13,074 bases of DNA from Thermohalobaculum sp039817245. Lineage in GTDB: Bacteria > Pseudomonadota > Alphaproteobacteria > Rhodobacterales > Rhodobacteraceae. The notes beneath the pieces are model-generated. The model worked only from the letters and a program-made list of their open reading frames with translations. It made no database searches and was not told the DNA's origin. Positions within the stretch are counted from its first letter, which is position 1, and each line of letters begins with the position of its first letter. The stretch is taken from NCBI GenBank assembly GCA_039817245.1, contig JBCBWF010000110.1:1-13074 (forward strand). The letters run 5' to 3'. This document shows positions 6,157 to 12,996 of this stretch, piece by piece. The translations under genes were made by a program, and so were the position numbers.

Positions 6157-6741
6157 TCAGATGGCGACGCGCTCCGCCTCGACGGGCTGGGCGCGGTGGA
6201 CGGAGATGCGCGCGGGGCAATCGCCCGACCGGCGCCGGCGCGCACAGTCCATCGCGTCCTGGCAGAAAGTGCCGTAGCTCGCATAGATCAGCGCCGAGCC
6301 GAACTGCATGCCGGCCATGCGCCAGGCCGCCTCGTCCTCGTTGCTGAAGGCATCGCCGAGGAGCTGGCGGAAGGTCCAGACAAGCGCCTCGCCGATCTCC
6401 GCATAATCCTCGGCGCGGACGCCGGTGTAGAGATGGCCGAGCGCGATGACCCGCATGCGATCCGCCATCGCCTCCGGCGCTTCGCAAAACGTGATGATGA
6501 TGCCGATCGTGGGGACATTGCTGCTCAGCGGCGCATCGTCGTCCTCGTCGAGGAGCCCTCTGAAGGAGGCGGTAACCGCGAGGAGCCGCCCGCAGAAGAG
6601 CGCTTCGGCCATGCTTCCGAGAGGGGCGATGCGGGTCCAGCCCGCCTTCAGCCGCGTCATCTGCTCCCGGTCCACCGCGGGAGCGAGGCCCCCACCCGGG
6701 CCGGAACAGGACATCGCAGTCAACTCGCTGCGGTACATCAT
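6157..6741 (-). CDS. Globin-fold protein, divergent haem-pocket residues
   Basis: A 194-residue protein whose middle aligns well with bacterial single-domain haemoglobins such as Vitreoscilla VHb. The F-G-H region, ALGHLYTGVRAEDYAEIGEALVWTFRQLLGDAFSNEDEAAWRMAG, matches the VHb block [30 protein letters not shown], placing H103 as the proximal haem ligand. The N-terminal helices (QMTRLKAGWTRIAPLGSMAEALFCGRLL) also fit. In this alignment the B10 tyrosine becomes C50 and the CD1 phenylalanine becomes L64, both unusual for an oxygen-binding globin. A polar tail of about 35 residues follows the globin region. Two adjacent ATGs (6741, 6738) are preceded by GGAG. The gene lies 171 bases downstream of phyR on the same strand. 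It may be a haem or redox sensor or a degenerate globin; function is not assigned. Confidence 0.75.
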   Translation of the reverse strand: MMYRSELTAMSCSGPGGGLAPAVDREQMTRLKAGWTRIAPLGSMAEALFCGRLLAVTASFRGLLDEDDDAPLSSNVPTIGIIITFCEAPEAMADRMRVIALGHLYTGVRAEDYAEIGEALVWTFRQLLGDAFSNEDEAAWRMAGMQFGSALIYASYGTFCQDAMDCARRRRSGDCPARISVHRAQPVEAERVAI

Positions 6742-6810
6742 CGCTTACTCCACTCCAGTCCCCGGCTGCCGCCCCCGGAACCCCGGCCCGCCAGCCCGAC
6801 GCGTCACCAA

Positions 6811-6831
6811 TAACTTACTAACAAAAAGTTA
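6811..6831. repeat. AT-rich inverted repeat upstream of the globin-like gene
   Basis: TAACTT (6811-6816) and AAGTTA (6826-6831) form an inverted repeat with a 9-base spacer inside the only markedly AT-rich patch of this intergenic region (about 6808-6833). It lies 70-90 bases upstream of the globin-like start. It could be part of a promoter or a regulator site. No clear -35/-10 pair could be assigned. Confidence 0.35.
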
Positions 6832-6912
6832 ACGGCGAAACACGGTCGAAAATAGGCACGAGCGCGGCACCTCCATGACCGCAATCCCCGTTTTGCAACG
6901 GTTTTACGGCCC

Positions 6913-7743
6913 TCAACCGGCAGCCGGCGCCGGCTCGGTGGCGTTGCGCAGGAACAGCGCCTGGCCGACCGCAGCGGCAAGCTGCTCGTCCTTGAAGGGC
7001 TTGGCGATCAGATAGGTGGGCTCCGGCCGCTCCCCGGTCAGCAGCCGCTCAGGATAGGCGGTGATGAAGATCACCGGCACGGTGAAGGCCGACAGGATGT
7101 CCTTCACCGCATCGATGCCGGAGCTGCCATCGGCGAGCTGGATATCGGCGAGCACGAGGTCGGGCCGTGTCTCCATGGCCGCGGCCACCGCGCGGCTGCG
7201 GGTATCGGCGGTGCCGACCACCGTGTGGCCGAGCCCTTCCACGATGCTCTCGATATCCATCGCGATGATCGGCTCGTCCTCGATGATCAGCACGCGCCCG
7301 CGGCTCTGCGCGGCAAGCTGCGCGCGCCCGTCGGCCAGCAGGATAAGCGCCTCTTCCGGCGTTGCGTTCATCGCCAATGCGATCTCCTCTTGTGCGAAGC
7401 TCTCGAGCGCGGAGAGCAGCATGGCCTGGCGCGAGCGGGGGGTGAGCGGGGCGAGCTGGCGCAGCGAGGCTGCCGCCAGGGCTTCGTCGGAGATCAGCCG
7501 GTCCGCCGTGATCGACCCGCCGCTGCTCGCCCAGATTCGGTCGAAGAGCGCGAAGAGGGCCACCCGCGGCCGTTGGCCCGCCTCCACCGCCGCCCGGAAC
7601 CCGGTCGAATCCGCGATCAGCGCCTCGAGGGCCGCCGCCACATAGGCGTCGCCCTGGGCCTGCGATCCCGCCATTGCGCGGGCGAAGCGACGAAGATAGG
7701 GCAGCTCACGGGCAATCATCTCCGATAGGGCTGTGAGGGCCAT
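6913..7743 (-). CDS. phyR: General stress response anti-anti-sigma regulator PhyR
   Basis: PhyR is the switch of the alphaproteobacterial general stress response. When phosphorylated it exposes a sigma-like domain that binds NepR and so frees EcfG. The 276-residue protein has the diagnostic order: an N-terminal sigma-factor-like domain (about 5-140; ELPYLRRFARAMAGSQAQGDAYV..., LAPLTPRSRQAMLLSALESFAQEEIALAM) and a C-terminal receiver (about 150-265). The receiver has E155/D156/E157, phospho-acceptor D200 (LVLADIQLADGSSGIDAV), T228 in FITAYPERL and K248 (IAKPF). The TAYP stretch is the FATGUY-type receiver motif of this subfamily. A GGGGAG site precedes the ATG. It is divergent from nepR and has a perfect EcfG-type promoter, so it should be autoinduced. 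All key residues are present and the family length is normal. Confidence 0.97.
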   Translation of the reverse strand: MALTALSEMIARELPYLRRFARAMAGSQAQGDAYVAAALEALIADSTGFRAAVEAGQRPRVALFALFDRIWASSGGSITADRLISDEALAAASLRQLAPLTPRSRQAMLLSALESFAQEEIALAMNATPEEALILLADGRAQLAAQSRGRVLIIEDEPIIAMDIESIVEGLGHTVVGTADTRSRAVAAAMETRPDLVLADIQLADGSSGIDAVKDILSAFTVPVIFITAYPERLLTGERPEPTYLIAKPFKDEQLAAAVGQALFLRNATEPAPAAG

Positions 7744-7782
7744 GACAAACTCCCCTTCCTGTGCTTCTTTTCTGCTCTGCTT

Positions 7783-7808
7783 GGAACTCGAACGTCCTGC
7801 GCTTCATT
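7783..7808 (+). promoter_or_regulatory. EcfG-type promoter candidate for nepR-ecfG-kinase
   Basis: GGAAC (7783-7787), 17 bases, then CATT (7805-7808): one mismatch from GGAAC-N16/17-CGTT and a full match to the looser GGAAC-N18/19-TT form reported for Sinorhizobium RpoE2. Transcription would begin near 7815, giving a leader of about 60 bases to the nepR start at 7874. Position and orientation fit the known autoregulation of GSR loci. Confidence 0.6.
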
Positions 7809-7815
7809 GCGTTCC
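7791..7815 (-). promoter_or_regulatory. EcfG-type promoter for phyR
   Basis: On the minus strand GGAAC (7815-7811), 16 bases, then CGTT (7794-7791): an exact match to the GSR promoter consensus. The expected start near 7783 gives a leader of about 40 bases before the phyR ATG at 7743. It overlaps the opposing nepR promoter almost completely, so polymerase holoenzymes probably cannot occupy both at once. Confidence 0.8.
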
Positions 7816-7873
7816 CATGGAACCAAGAGACATCCAGGACGCGTCGAGCCCCCGATCTTTCGCGGAAGGCATG

Positions 7874-8104
7874 ATGGACGAAATTAAGAAAGCCCGGAAG
7901 GACCCGCCGACGCCGGCCGCATCCGACCCCGCTGCGAACGGGGAGGCTCCCGGAGAGACCGTTGGCGGGGCGGAGGACGAGGCCGTCGATTCCGAGCTGA
8001 TCGACAGCGGCCTGAAGCGCGCCTACGAGGACATTCTGGCAGAACCCGTGCCCGAGCGGCTGTTGTCGCTGCTGGAGCAGCTGAAGCGTGGGGACACGCA
8101 ATGA
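7874..8104 (+). CDS. nepR: Anti-sigma factor NepR
   Basis: NepR holds EcfG inactive in unstressed cells and is captured by phosphorylated PhyR. From the start chosen here the protein has 76 residues. The conserved two-helix core lies at the end: ELIDSGLKRAYEDILAEPVPERLLSLLEQL (about 41-70), with the hallmark EPVP turn. The N-terminal half is charged, Pro/Ala-rich and likely disordered. The start is placed at 7874 because GGAAGG (7864-7869) ends 4 bases upstream and the predicted promoter starts transcription near 7815. The adjacent ATG at 7871 is an equal alternative on sequence. The ATG at 7817 would leave almost no leader and has no ribosome site. The stop overlaps the ecfG start (ATGA, 8101-8104). 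Confidence 0.92.
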   Translation: MDEIKKARKDPPTPAASDPAANGEAPGETVGGAEDEAVDSELIDSGLKRAYEDILAEPVPERLLSLLEQLKRGDTQ

Positions 8105-8652
8105 GCGGCGACATCTTTGCGGACGGGCTGACCGAGCATCTGCCGAGCCTTCGCGCCTTTGCCCGCAGTCTGACGACAGGGACGGCGCAGGCGGACGATC
8201 TGGTCCAGGAAACCGTGCTGAAGGCCTGGTCGAACCGGGACAAGTTTGCGCCGGGCACCAATCTGCGCGCCTGGCTCTTCACCATTCTGCGCAACACCCA
8301 TTACTCGGAGATGCGCAAGCGCCGCCGGGAGGTGGAGGATGTGGACGGGGCGCTGACCGCCTCGCTCGCCCAAGCGCCGGCCCAGATGGGACAGATGGAC
8401 CTGCGCGACTTTCAGCGCGCCTTCGCCGAGCTGCCGGTGGATCAGCGCGAGGCGCTGGTGCTGGTGGGCGCGATCGGCTCGTCCTATGAGGAGGCCGCGG
8501 AGATCTGCGGCTGCGCCGTGGGCACGGTGAAAAGCCGTGTGAACCGGGCTCGGAAGCGGCTGGCCACGCTTCTGCAGCACAACGAGGCGGCCTTCGAGAC
8601 CGACCACCTGCAGGAAGCCGCGGTGGCGCAGGTCGCGGCCGGGCACCGGTGA
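8101..8652 (+). CDS. ecfG: RNA polymerase sigma factor EcfG
   Basis: The ECF sigma factor of the general stress response, released from NepR to direct polymerase to GGAAC/CGTT promoters. The 183-residue protein has a sigma-2 region (about 12-80; QADDLVQETVLKAWSNRDKFAPGTNLRAWLFTILRN), a short linker, and a sigma-4 region (about 100-158; RAFAELPVDQREALVLVGAIGSSYEEAAEICGCAVGTVKSRVNRARKRL) with the helix-turn-helix. Gene order directly after nepR and opposite phyR supports EcfG rather than another ECF group. GGGGA (8090-8094) lies 6 bases before the ATG, and ATGA overlap with nepR suggests coupled translation that keeps the sigma to anti-sigma ratio fixed. The stop overlaps the GTG of the kinase. 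Confidence 0.96.
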   Translation: MSGDIFADGLTEHLPSLRAFARSLTTGTAQADDLVQETVLKAWSNRDKFAPGTNLRAWLFTILRNTHYSEMRKRRREVEDVDGALTASLAQAPAQMGQMDLRDFQRAFAELPVDQREALVLVGAIGSSYEEAAEICGCAVGTVKSRVNRARKRLATLLQHNEAAFETDHLQEAAVAQVAAGHR

Positions 8653-10544
8653 GCGACGCGCTGGCCCCGCCGTCCGGCCTGATCGCAGGCAAGGACACGG
8701 GTCAACCGGCGGGCGAGGCGGCGGCGCTGGCGGCGAGCGACGGGCCGGCGCGGGCCGAACGCGCCCGAGCCCGGCCGCGGCCCGGTCGGCGGCCGCCGGG
8801 GCTACGGGGCTATATCGCGCTGCTCCTGGCGGTGGCCATCGCGCCGGTGGGCGCCGTGGGTATCGTGCAGACCGTGATCGCCCAGCGCGAGAACGATGCG
8901 CTGCGCAACGCCGTGCTGGTGAACGCCACCGCGAAGGCCGCCGTGAACGAGACCCGCGCCATCGCGCAGGCCTTCGGCGTGCTCCGCACCGTGGCGGATC
9001 TGTTGCCGCTCGAATCGGGCCTCGCAGCCTGCAACGACTTTCTCGCCCGCATCGTCGACGAGCAGCCGCGCTACGTGTTCGCCAGCGCCATCGGGCGCGA
9101 CGGGGACATGATCTGCGCCTCCGCCCCCGGGATCGGGCTGGCGGAGATGGGAGGCCGGGCGCTTCTCGAGGAGATGATCGCCAAGCAGGGGCCGGTGGCG
9201 CATAGCGTGCCCAAGGGACGCGCCTTCGAGACCTCGATGCTGACCATGTCCTACCCGGTGCGGCGGGAGGGGGAGCTTGCAGGGTTCCTGACGCTCGCCA
9301 TGCCGCGCGCGCTGCTCGAGCTTCTGTCGCGCGAGGCGGGCGTGGAGGAGGAACGGCACGAGGCGCTCTTCGACCGCGCCGGCCGCGTCTTCGCCCGCTC
9401 GGACGGCGAGGAGGGCGACCCGGCCTGGCTGCCGGACAGCACGCAGCTCGTGACCTGGGCGCTGGAGACGCCGGAAGCGGCGCAGCGCCACACGCCCGCC
9501 GACGGCGTGACCCGGATCTTCGTGACCGTGCCCGTGGTGGCGCAGGAGCTCTTCGCGCTGGCGAGCTGGCCGGTGGCGGAGGCGGAGCGCGCCTCGGAGA
9601 TGCGGCTGGCGCTCGCGGTGCTCTTCCCGTTCGGGATGTGGATCGTCTGCGTCGGCATCGCCTTCTTCGCGATGAACTCGCTTCTGTTGCGCAACGTGCT
9701 GCGGCTGGAGCGGGTGATGACCGCCTTCTCCCGCGGCCGGCGCAGCGTGCGGATGACCCCCGCGGAGGGGGCGCCGCGCGAGGTGATCGTGCTCGGCGAG
9801 GGCTTCAACCGGCTGGCGGACCGGCTGGAGGCCGACGAGCGCGCCATGGGCGAGGTCATCGAGGAGAAGAACGCGCTCCTCAAGGAAGTCTACCACCGGG
9901 TGAAGAACAACCTGCAGCTCATCGTCAGCATGACCAACCTGCAGACGCGCGAGGCGAGCACGGCCGATGAGCGCGAGGCGCTGCGGCGGCTGCAGACGCG
10001 GGTGCAGGGCCTGGCATTGGTGCATCAGCGGCTCTACGAGGCGCAGAGCCTGACGGCGGTGCGCATGGACCTGCTGCTCGAGGAGCTGATGCGCGAGATC
10101 CGCAACGTGCAGACCGACGAGCGCGGGCGGGTCGATATCTCGAGCGACACCCAGCCGGTGACGCTGGAGCCGGACCGGGCGGTGCCGGTCTCACTCTTCG
10201 CCTCGGAGGCCCTGGTGAACGCCTTCAAGCACGGCTTCGCGCCGGATGCGCATGGCCGGCTCAGCCTCTCGCTCCGGCGCGAGGCGGGCGAGATCCGCAT
10301 GTGCATCACCAACACCATGGACCGCCGGGCGGACGCGGCGCCGGTGGCGGCGGGGCGCGGCGGCGGGCTCGGCACGCGGCTGCTGAAGGGGTTTGCGCGC
10401 CAGCTCCGCGGCGCCTTCACCGTCAGCGTCGAGGGCGAGCGCTATGTGGTCGGCCTCAGTTTCCCTGAGGCGCCGGCGGAGCGGGTCGTGGCGGCCGGCG
10501 ATGCGGGCGGCGCGCGCGCCGGGCCGGCCTACTCTTCCACGTAG
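8649..10544 (+). CDS. HisKA_2-type membrane sensor kinase of the stress-response locus
   Basis: A 631-residue kinase, the likely phosphodonor of PhyR (PhyK-like role). It starts at GTG in a GTGA overlap with the ecfG stop; the reading frame supports no later strong start. After a basic cytoplasmic head come a membrane helix (about 54-78), a periplasmic domain of about 240 residues with Cache-like features (RYVFASAIGRDGDMICAS), and a second helix (about 320-346). A HAMP-like linker leads to the HisKA_2 box LLKEVYHRVKNNLQLIVSMTNLQTR with phospho-acceptor H416. The ATPase domain has an N-box (EALVNAFKHGF) and G2 (GGGLGTRLLKGFARQL). The usual G1 DxGxG is replaced by ITNTMDRR (N555 at the Asp position). 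The coupled gene order argues for co-regulation with nepR-ecfG. The periplasmic ligand is unknown. Confidence 0.92.
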   Translation: MSDALAPPSGLIAGKDTGQPAGEAAALAASDGPARAERARARPRPGRRPPGLRGYIALLLAVAIAPVGAVGIVQTVIAQRENDALRNAVLVNATAKAAVNETRAIAQAFGVLRTVADLLPLESGLAACNDFLARIVDEQPRYVFASAIGRDGDMICASAPGIGLAEMGGRALLEEMIAKQGPVAHSVPKGRAFETSMLTMSYPVRREGELAGFLTLAMPRALLELLSREAGVEEERHEALFDRAGRVFARSDGEEGDPAWLPDSTQLVTWALETPEAAQRHTPADGVTRIFVTVPVVAQELFALASWPVAEAERASEMRLALAVLFPFGMWIVCVGIAFFAMNSLLLRNVLRLERVMTAFSRGRRSVRMTPAEGAPREVIVLGEGFNRLADRLEADERAMGEVIEEKNALLKEVYHRVKNNLQLIVSMTNLQTREASTADEREALRRLQTRVQGLALVHQRLYEAQSLTAVRMDLLLEELMREIRNVQTDERGRVDISSDTQPVTLEPDRAVPVSLFASEALVNAFKHGFAPDAHGRLSLSLRREAGEIRMCITNTMDRRADAAPVAAGRGGGLGTRLLKGFARQLRGAFTVSVEGERYVVGLSFPEAPAERVVAAGDAGGARAGPAYSST

Positions 10545-11143
10545 ACATTGCCCCCGTAGCCCGGCCGCTCGGCGCAGGCATCGAGCCAGTCGCCGGTCTG
10601 GGGCGGCAGGGCCTGGCGGCCGACCAGCCAGACAAGGCGGGTGAGCGCGACCGCGGCCGGGATGTCGGCGAAGGTGAACTCGGTGCCGCCGAGCCAGGGG
10701 CGCTCGGAGAGGATCGCCTCCAGCGTCATCAGCGGGCCCGCGCAGGCCGCCACCTGCGCCCCCACCTCGTCGCTGGAGCGAAGCTGGCCCTCGCGCGCCA
10801 CGGCGATGAAGGGCGGGCGCACCACCGGCCAGAAGGCCGAGAGCGCCCAGTCCATCATCGCCTCCGCGCGGCCGAGGGGCACGGGGTCGCGCGGCCAGAA
10901 GGGCGCGCCCGCCTCGCTGCGGCCCAGATGGCGCAGGATGGAGTTGCTCTCGAAGTAGCTCGCGCCGTTCTCCACCATGACCGGCACCTTGCCGAAGGGG
11001 GTCAGCGCCTGGAACTCGGGGTCGTCGAGGCCGCCCGCCTCGCCCCCGCGCTCCACGAGATCGTAGGCGAGTTCAAGCTCGTCGAGCGCCCAACGTACTT
11101 TTTGAACGTTGGAGGAGTTCGCGCGGCCATGCAGCGTGATCAT
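10529..11143 (-). CDS. Glutathione S-transferase family protein
   Basis: A cytosolic GST-fold protein of 204 residues. The thioredoxin-like N-terminal domain reads MITLHGRANSSNVQKVRWALDEL, with S10/S11 at the place where theta- and related GSTs activate glutathione. It continues through FGKVPVMVENGASYFESNSILRHL, with the cis-Pro and the E-S glutathione-binding pair. The helical C-terminal domain ends with the usual TFADIPAAVAL block and WLDACAERPGY. The start is set at 11143 because the protein aligns from there; an in-frame extension to 11224 (27 residues) resembles no GST N-terminus. The ribosome site is weak. The gene converges on the kinase, and the last 16 bases of the two coding regions overlap. 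Substrate cannot be inferred. A detoxification role would suit the stress locus but is only a guess. Confidence 0.9.
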   Translation of the reverse strand: MITLHGRANSSNVQKVRWALDELELAYDLVERGGEAGGLDDPEFQALTPFGKVPVMVENGASYFESNSILRHLGRSEAGAPFWPRDPVPLGRAEAMMDWALSAFWPVVRPPFIAVAREGQLRSSDEVGAQVAACAGPLMTLEAILSERPWLGGTEFTFADIPAAVALTRLVWLVGRQALPPQTGDWLDACAERPGYGGNVYVEE

Positions 11144-11187
11144 GCGGAGAGCCCCGCTGGAGGGTGGGTACGCCGGCCGAAGCGGCT

Positions 11188-11214
11188 GGAAACTGGAGTA
11201 ACGCTTTTGCCGTT
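11188..11214 (+). promoter_or_regulatory. Weak EcfG-like promoter candidate before the export permease gene
   Basis: GGAAAC (11188-11193), 17 bases, then CGTT (11211-11214). Relative to GGAAC-N16/17-CGTT the -35 box has one extra or changed A, while the -10 box is exact. A start near 11221 would give a leader of about 95 bases to the permease ATG at 11317. It may be coincidental; no better promoter was seen in this 173-bp gap. Confidence 0.3.
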
Positions 11215-11316
11215 CGGTAACCATGTCAAACTAACAAAGCCCGGTCTGCCGGGTCCACACGAATTGTGCACACACCCGCGCGGAATGTTCGGATTTGCGC
11301 GGGAACTGTGCCGAAA

Positions 11317-12087
11317 ATGTTGGCGAGCATCCAACTCGATCTGATCTGGACCCTGTTCTGGCACAAATTCGTGCCCCGCAATCGGCAGGAGACGCTGAAG
11401 CTGATCTGGGTGCTGGTGGAGCCCGCCGGCCAAATCGCGGTGATGCTGGCAATCTTCAGCTTTATCGGCCGCGCCGGCGGATACGGGCGGAGCTTCGCGC
11501 TGTTTCTGCTCACCGGCGTGGTGGTGCTCACGATCGTGACGCGCGGGATGGCGCTTGTCTCGAGCGCGGTGCAGGCGCTGCGCGCGCCGACCCGGCTGGC
11601 GGCGATCGGCGTCTTCCTCGACCCCGTCGCGACGCTCGGCTTCAAGCTCTTCACGGCGCTGCTCTACAGCGCCGCGCTCGCCATCGGGATCGCGCTCTGG
11701 CAGCGGGTAGATATCATGCCGGAGGCACCGGGGCTGGTGCTGGCCGCCATGGGGCTCGCAGGGCTCATGGGCTTCGGGCTCGGGCTCATCCGGGGCCATT
11801 GCGCGCGCTTCGCCCCGGCGGTCACGCGGGTGATCAACATCGTCACGCGGATGCTGCTCTTCGTCTCGGGGGTCTTCTACATGCCGGGCTATCTGGTGCC
11901 GACGCTCCGGGACTGGCTGTCCTGGAACCCGGTGCTGCATGCGGTGGAGCTGATGCGCCGGGGCTTCTACGGGGCGGACTATCCGAGCCCGGTGCTGGAC
12001 GTCCCCTATCTCGTGGGCTTCAGCCTCGCAATCGCGGCCTTCGGCATGCTGCTGGTCTGGGCCAACCGCCAGCGGCTGATGGAGTGA
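11317..12087 (+). CDS. KpsM-like ABC-2 polysaccharide export permease
   Basis: The membrane subunit of an ABC-2 exporter resembling capsule or O-antigen exporters. With the ATG at 11317 it has 256 residues, close to E. coli KpsM (258). The N-terminal amphipathic helix and LKLIWVLVEPAGQIAVML (E35-P36, the LxEP motif of KpsM) precede about six hydrophobic segments. The C-terminal block VPTLRDWLSWNPVLHAVELMRRGFYGADYPSP corresponds to the KpsM stretch with WNPLVHVVEL. Upstream in-frame GTGs (11266, 11308) are alternative starts; none has a strong ribosome site. Its usual partner, a KpsT-type ATPase, is not next to it: the gene is flanked by a divergent GST gene and a convergent gene. It may be encoded elsewhere. 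The transported glycan is unknown. Confidence 0.88.
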   Translation: MLASIQLDLIWTLFWHKFVPRNRQETLKLIWVLVEPAGQIAVMLAIFSFIGRAGGYGRSFALFLLTGVVVLTIVTRGMALVSSAVQALRAPTRLAAIGVFLDPVATLGFKLFTALLYSAALAIGIALWQRVDIMPEAPGLVLAAMGLAGLMGFGLGLIRGHCARFAPAVTRVINIVTRMLLFVSGVFYMPGYLVPTLRDWLSWNPVLHAVELMRRGFYGADYPSPVLDVPYLVGFSLAIAAFGMLLVWANRQRLME

Positions 12088-12104
12088 GCGCGCGGCAAAG
12101 GATA

Positions 12105-12132
12105 AGCCCGCCCGGGGGGACCCGGGCGGGCT
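12105..12132. terminator. Strong bidirectional terminator hairpin
   Basis: A perfect 12-bp GC-rich stem (12105-12116 with 12121-12132) closes on a 4-base loop 17 bases after the permease stop. It lies between two convergent genes. On the minus strand it is followed by TATCCTTT; on the plus strand the tail has only scattered Ts. Placement and stem strength make it a likely shared terminator. Confidence 0.75.
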
Positions 12133-12162
12133 CGCGTCTCGATCAGCCTTTGGGGCTGCGGA

Positions 12163-12996
12163 TCAGTTGGTCAGGCGCGGGTAGATGATCTGGTTGCCGC
12201 CACCATCGAGCGTGCCGACGAACTCGGTGAAGAGCTGGTCGTTGCTCGGCGGCGGAACACCCTCATCGCCGGCGTCGGTCCGCTTGAAGCGGATGTCGTC
12301 GATGCCGCCCGAGTCCCACATGGTGTAGGTCAGCACGTAGACGCCCGACTGGCCGACATCCACGCGGACATGCTGGTTGTCGCCGAGATGCGGCACGCCC
12401 TTGGCCCAGTTGTTGGCCGGACCGGCGAGCTTGTCCTCGTCGCCGACAACGTTGCCGTCGAAGCGGTAGACCACCTCGTTCTCGTCGAGATCCGCGTTGG
12501 CCTCGTAGTCGTTGTCATTGTGCAGGTTGTGGTGACGCAGCCAGTCCGAAGCGTGGAACTCGGCGAGATCCAGACCCGTGTCGTCGTTGGCGTCGTTGTA
12601 GAGCGTCCCGTTGAGGTTCAGGCTCACCAGCTCCTCATGGGTGAGCGGCTGGTCGAAGGTGCGCAGCGTGCCGCCTTCCTCCGTGTCGAACACGAGGACC
12701 GATTCGATGTCCACCGGGTTCTCGAAGGTGAAGATGATCGTGCCGCCATTCGCCTCGTCGTTCGGGTCGTGGTCCCTACCGTTCGTCGAAATGATCACGA
12801 TGTTGCCGCGGCCCGTGGAGCGCAGATCGACGTCACCGCCCGTCGGGTTGTTGGTGTCGAAGAGCATCGGCGAGTTCTTCTTGCCGTCGGTCCTCCAGTT
12901 GCTTGCATCCGCACGGTAGTTCTTCGCCGAGCTGCCGTCGCCCGAGGCGTTGCCGCGGTTCCTCGGCAGGTGCACCGGGATCGCGGTCATCGTCAT
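12163..12996 (-). CDS. Asp/Asn-rich, probably extracytoplasmic protein of unknown function, 5' end uncertain
   Basis: At least 277 residues, strongly acidic, with many short Asp/Asn/Gly runs (NDANDDTGLD, HNDNDYEANADLDENE) of the kind common in calcium-binding secreted proteins. One block, GNIVIISTNGRDHDPNDEANGGTIIFTFENPVDIESVLVFDTEEGGTLRTFD, resembles a beta-sandwich module frequent in bacterial surface proteins. The C-terminal part, VRVDVGQSGVYVLTYTMWDSGGIDDIRFKR, also has the look of a beta-sandwich. No cell-wall anchor, RTX nonapeptide repeat or PEP/VPLPA-type tail is visible. The ATG at 12996 lies beside the centre of the terminal palindrome, and the frame stays open beyond it, so a signal peptide or longer N-terminus may be missing. 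Expression is convergent with the permease across a shared hairpin. A surface or secreted role is inference. Confidence 0.65.
   Translation of the reverse strand: MTMTAIPVHLPRNRGNASGDGSSAKNYRADASNWRTDGKKNSPMLFDTNNPTGGDVDLRSTGRGNIVIISTNGRDHDPNDEANGGTIIFTFENPVDIESVLVFDTEEGGTLRTFDQPLTHEELVSLNLNGTLYNDANDDTGLDLAEFHASDWLRHHNLHNDNDYEANADLDENEVVYRFDGNVVGDEDKLAGPANNWAKGVPHLGDNQHVRVDVGQSGVYVLTYTMWDSGGIDDIRFKRTDAGDEGVPPPSNDQLFTEFVGTLDGGGNQIIYPRLTN

Noticed and set aside
6777..6803. Plus-strand GGAACC upstream of the globin-like gene as an EcfG promoter
   Set aside because: It points away from the globin-like gene's upstream region toward the wrong strand, and no CGTT occurs at the right distance.
7819..7845. 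Second GGAAC in the phyR/nepR spacer as a promoter
   Set aside because: GGAAC at 7819-7823 is followed by CGTC only after 18 bases, so spacing and -10 are both off. The sites at 7783-7815 fit better.
8802..10025. Minus-strand ORF of 407 codons opposite the stress kinase
   Set aside because: His/Arg/Gly-rich antisense translation with no domain, caused by high third-position GC of the kinase gene.
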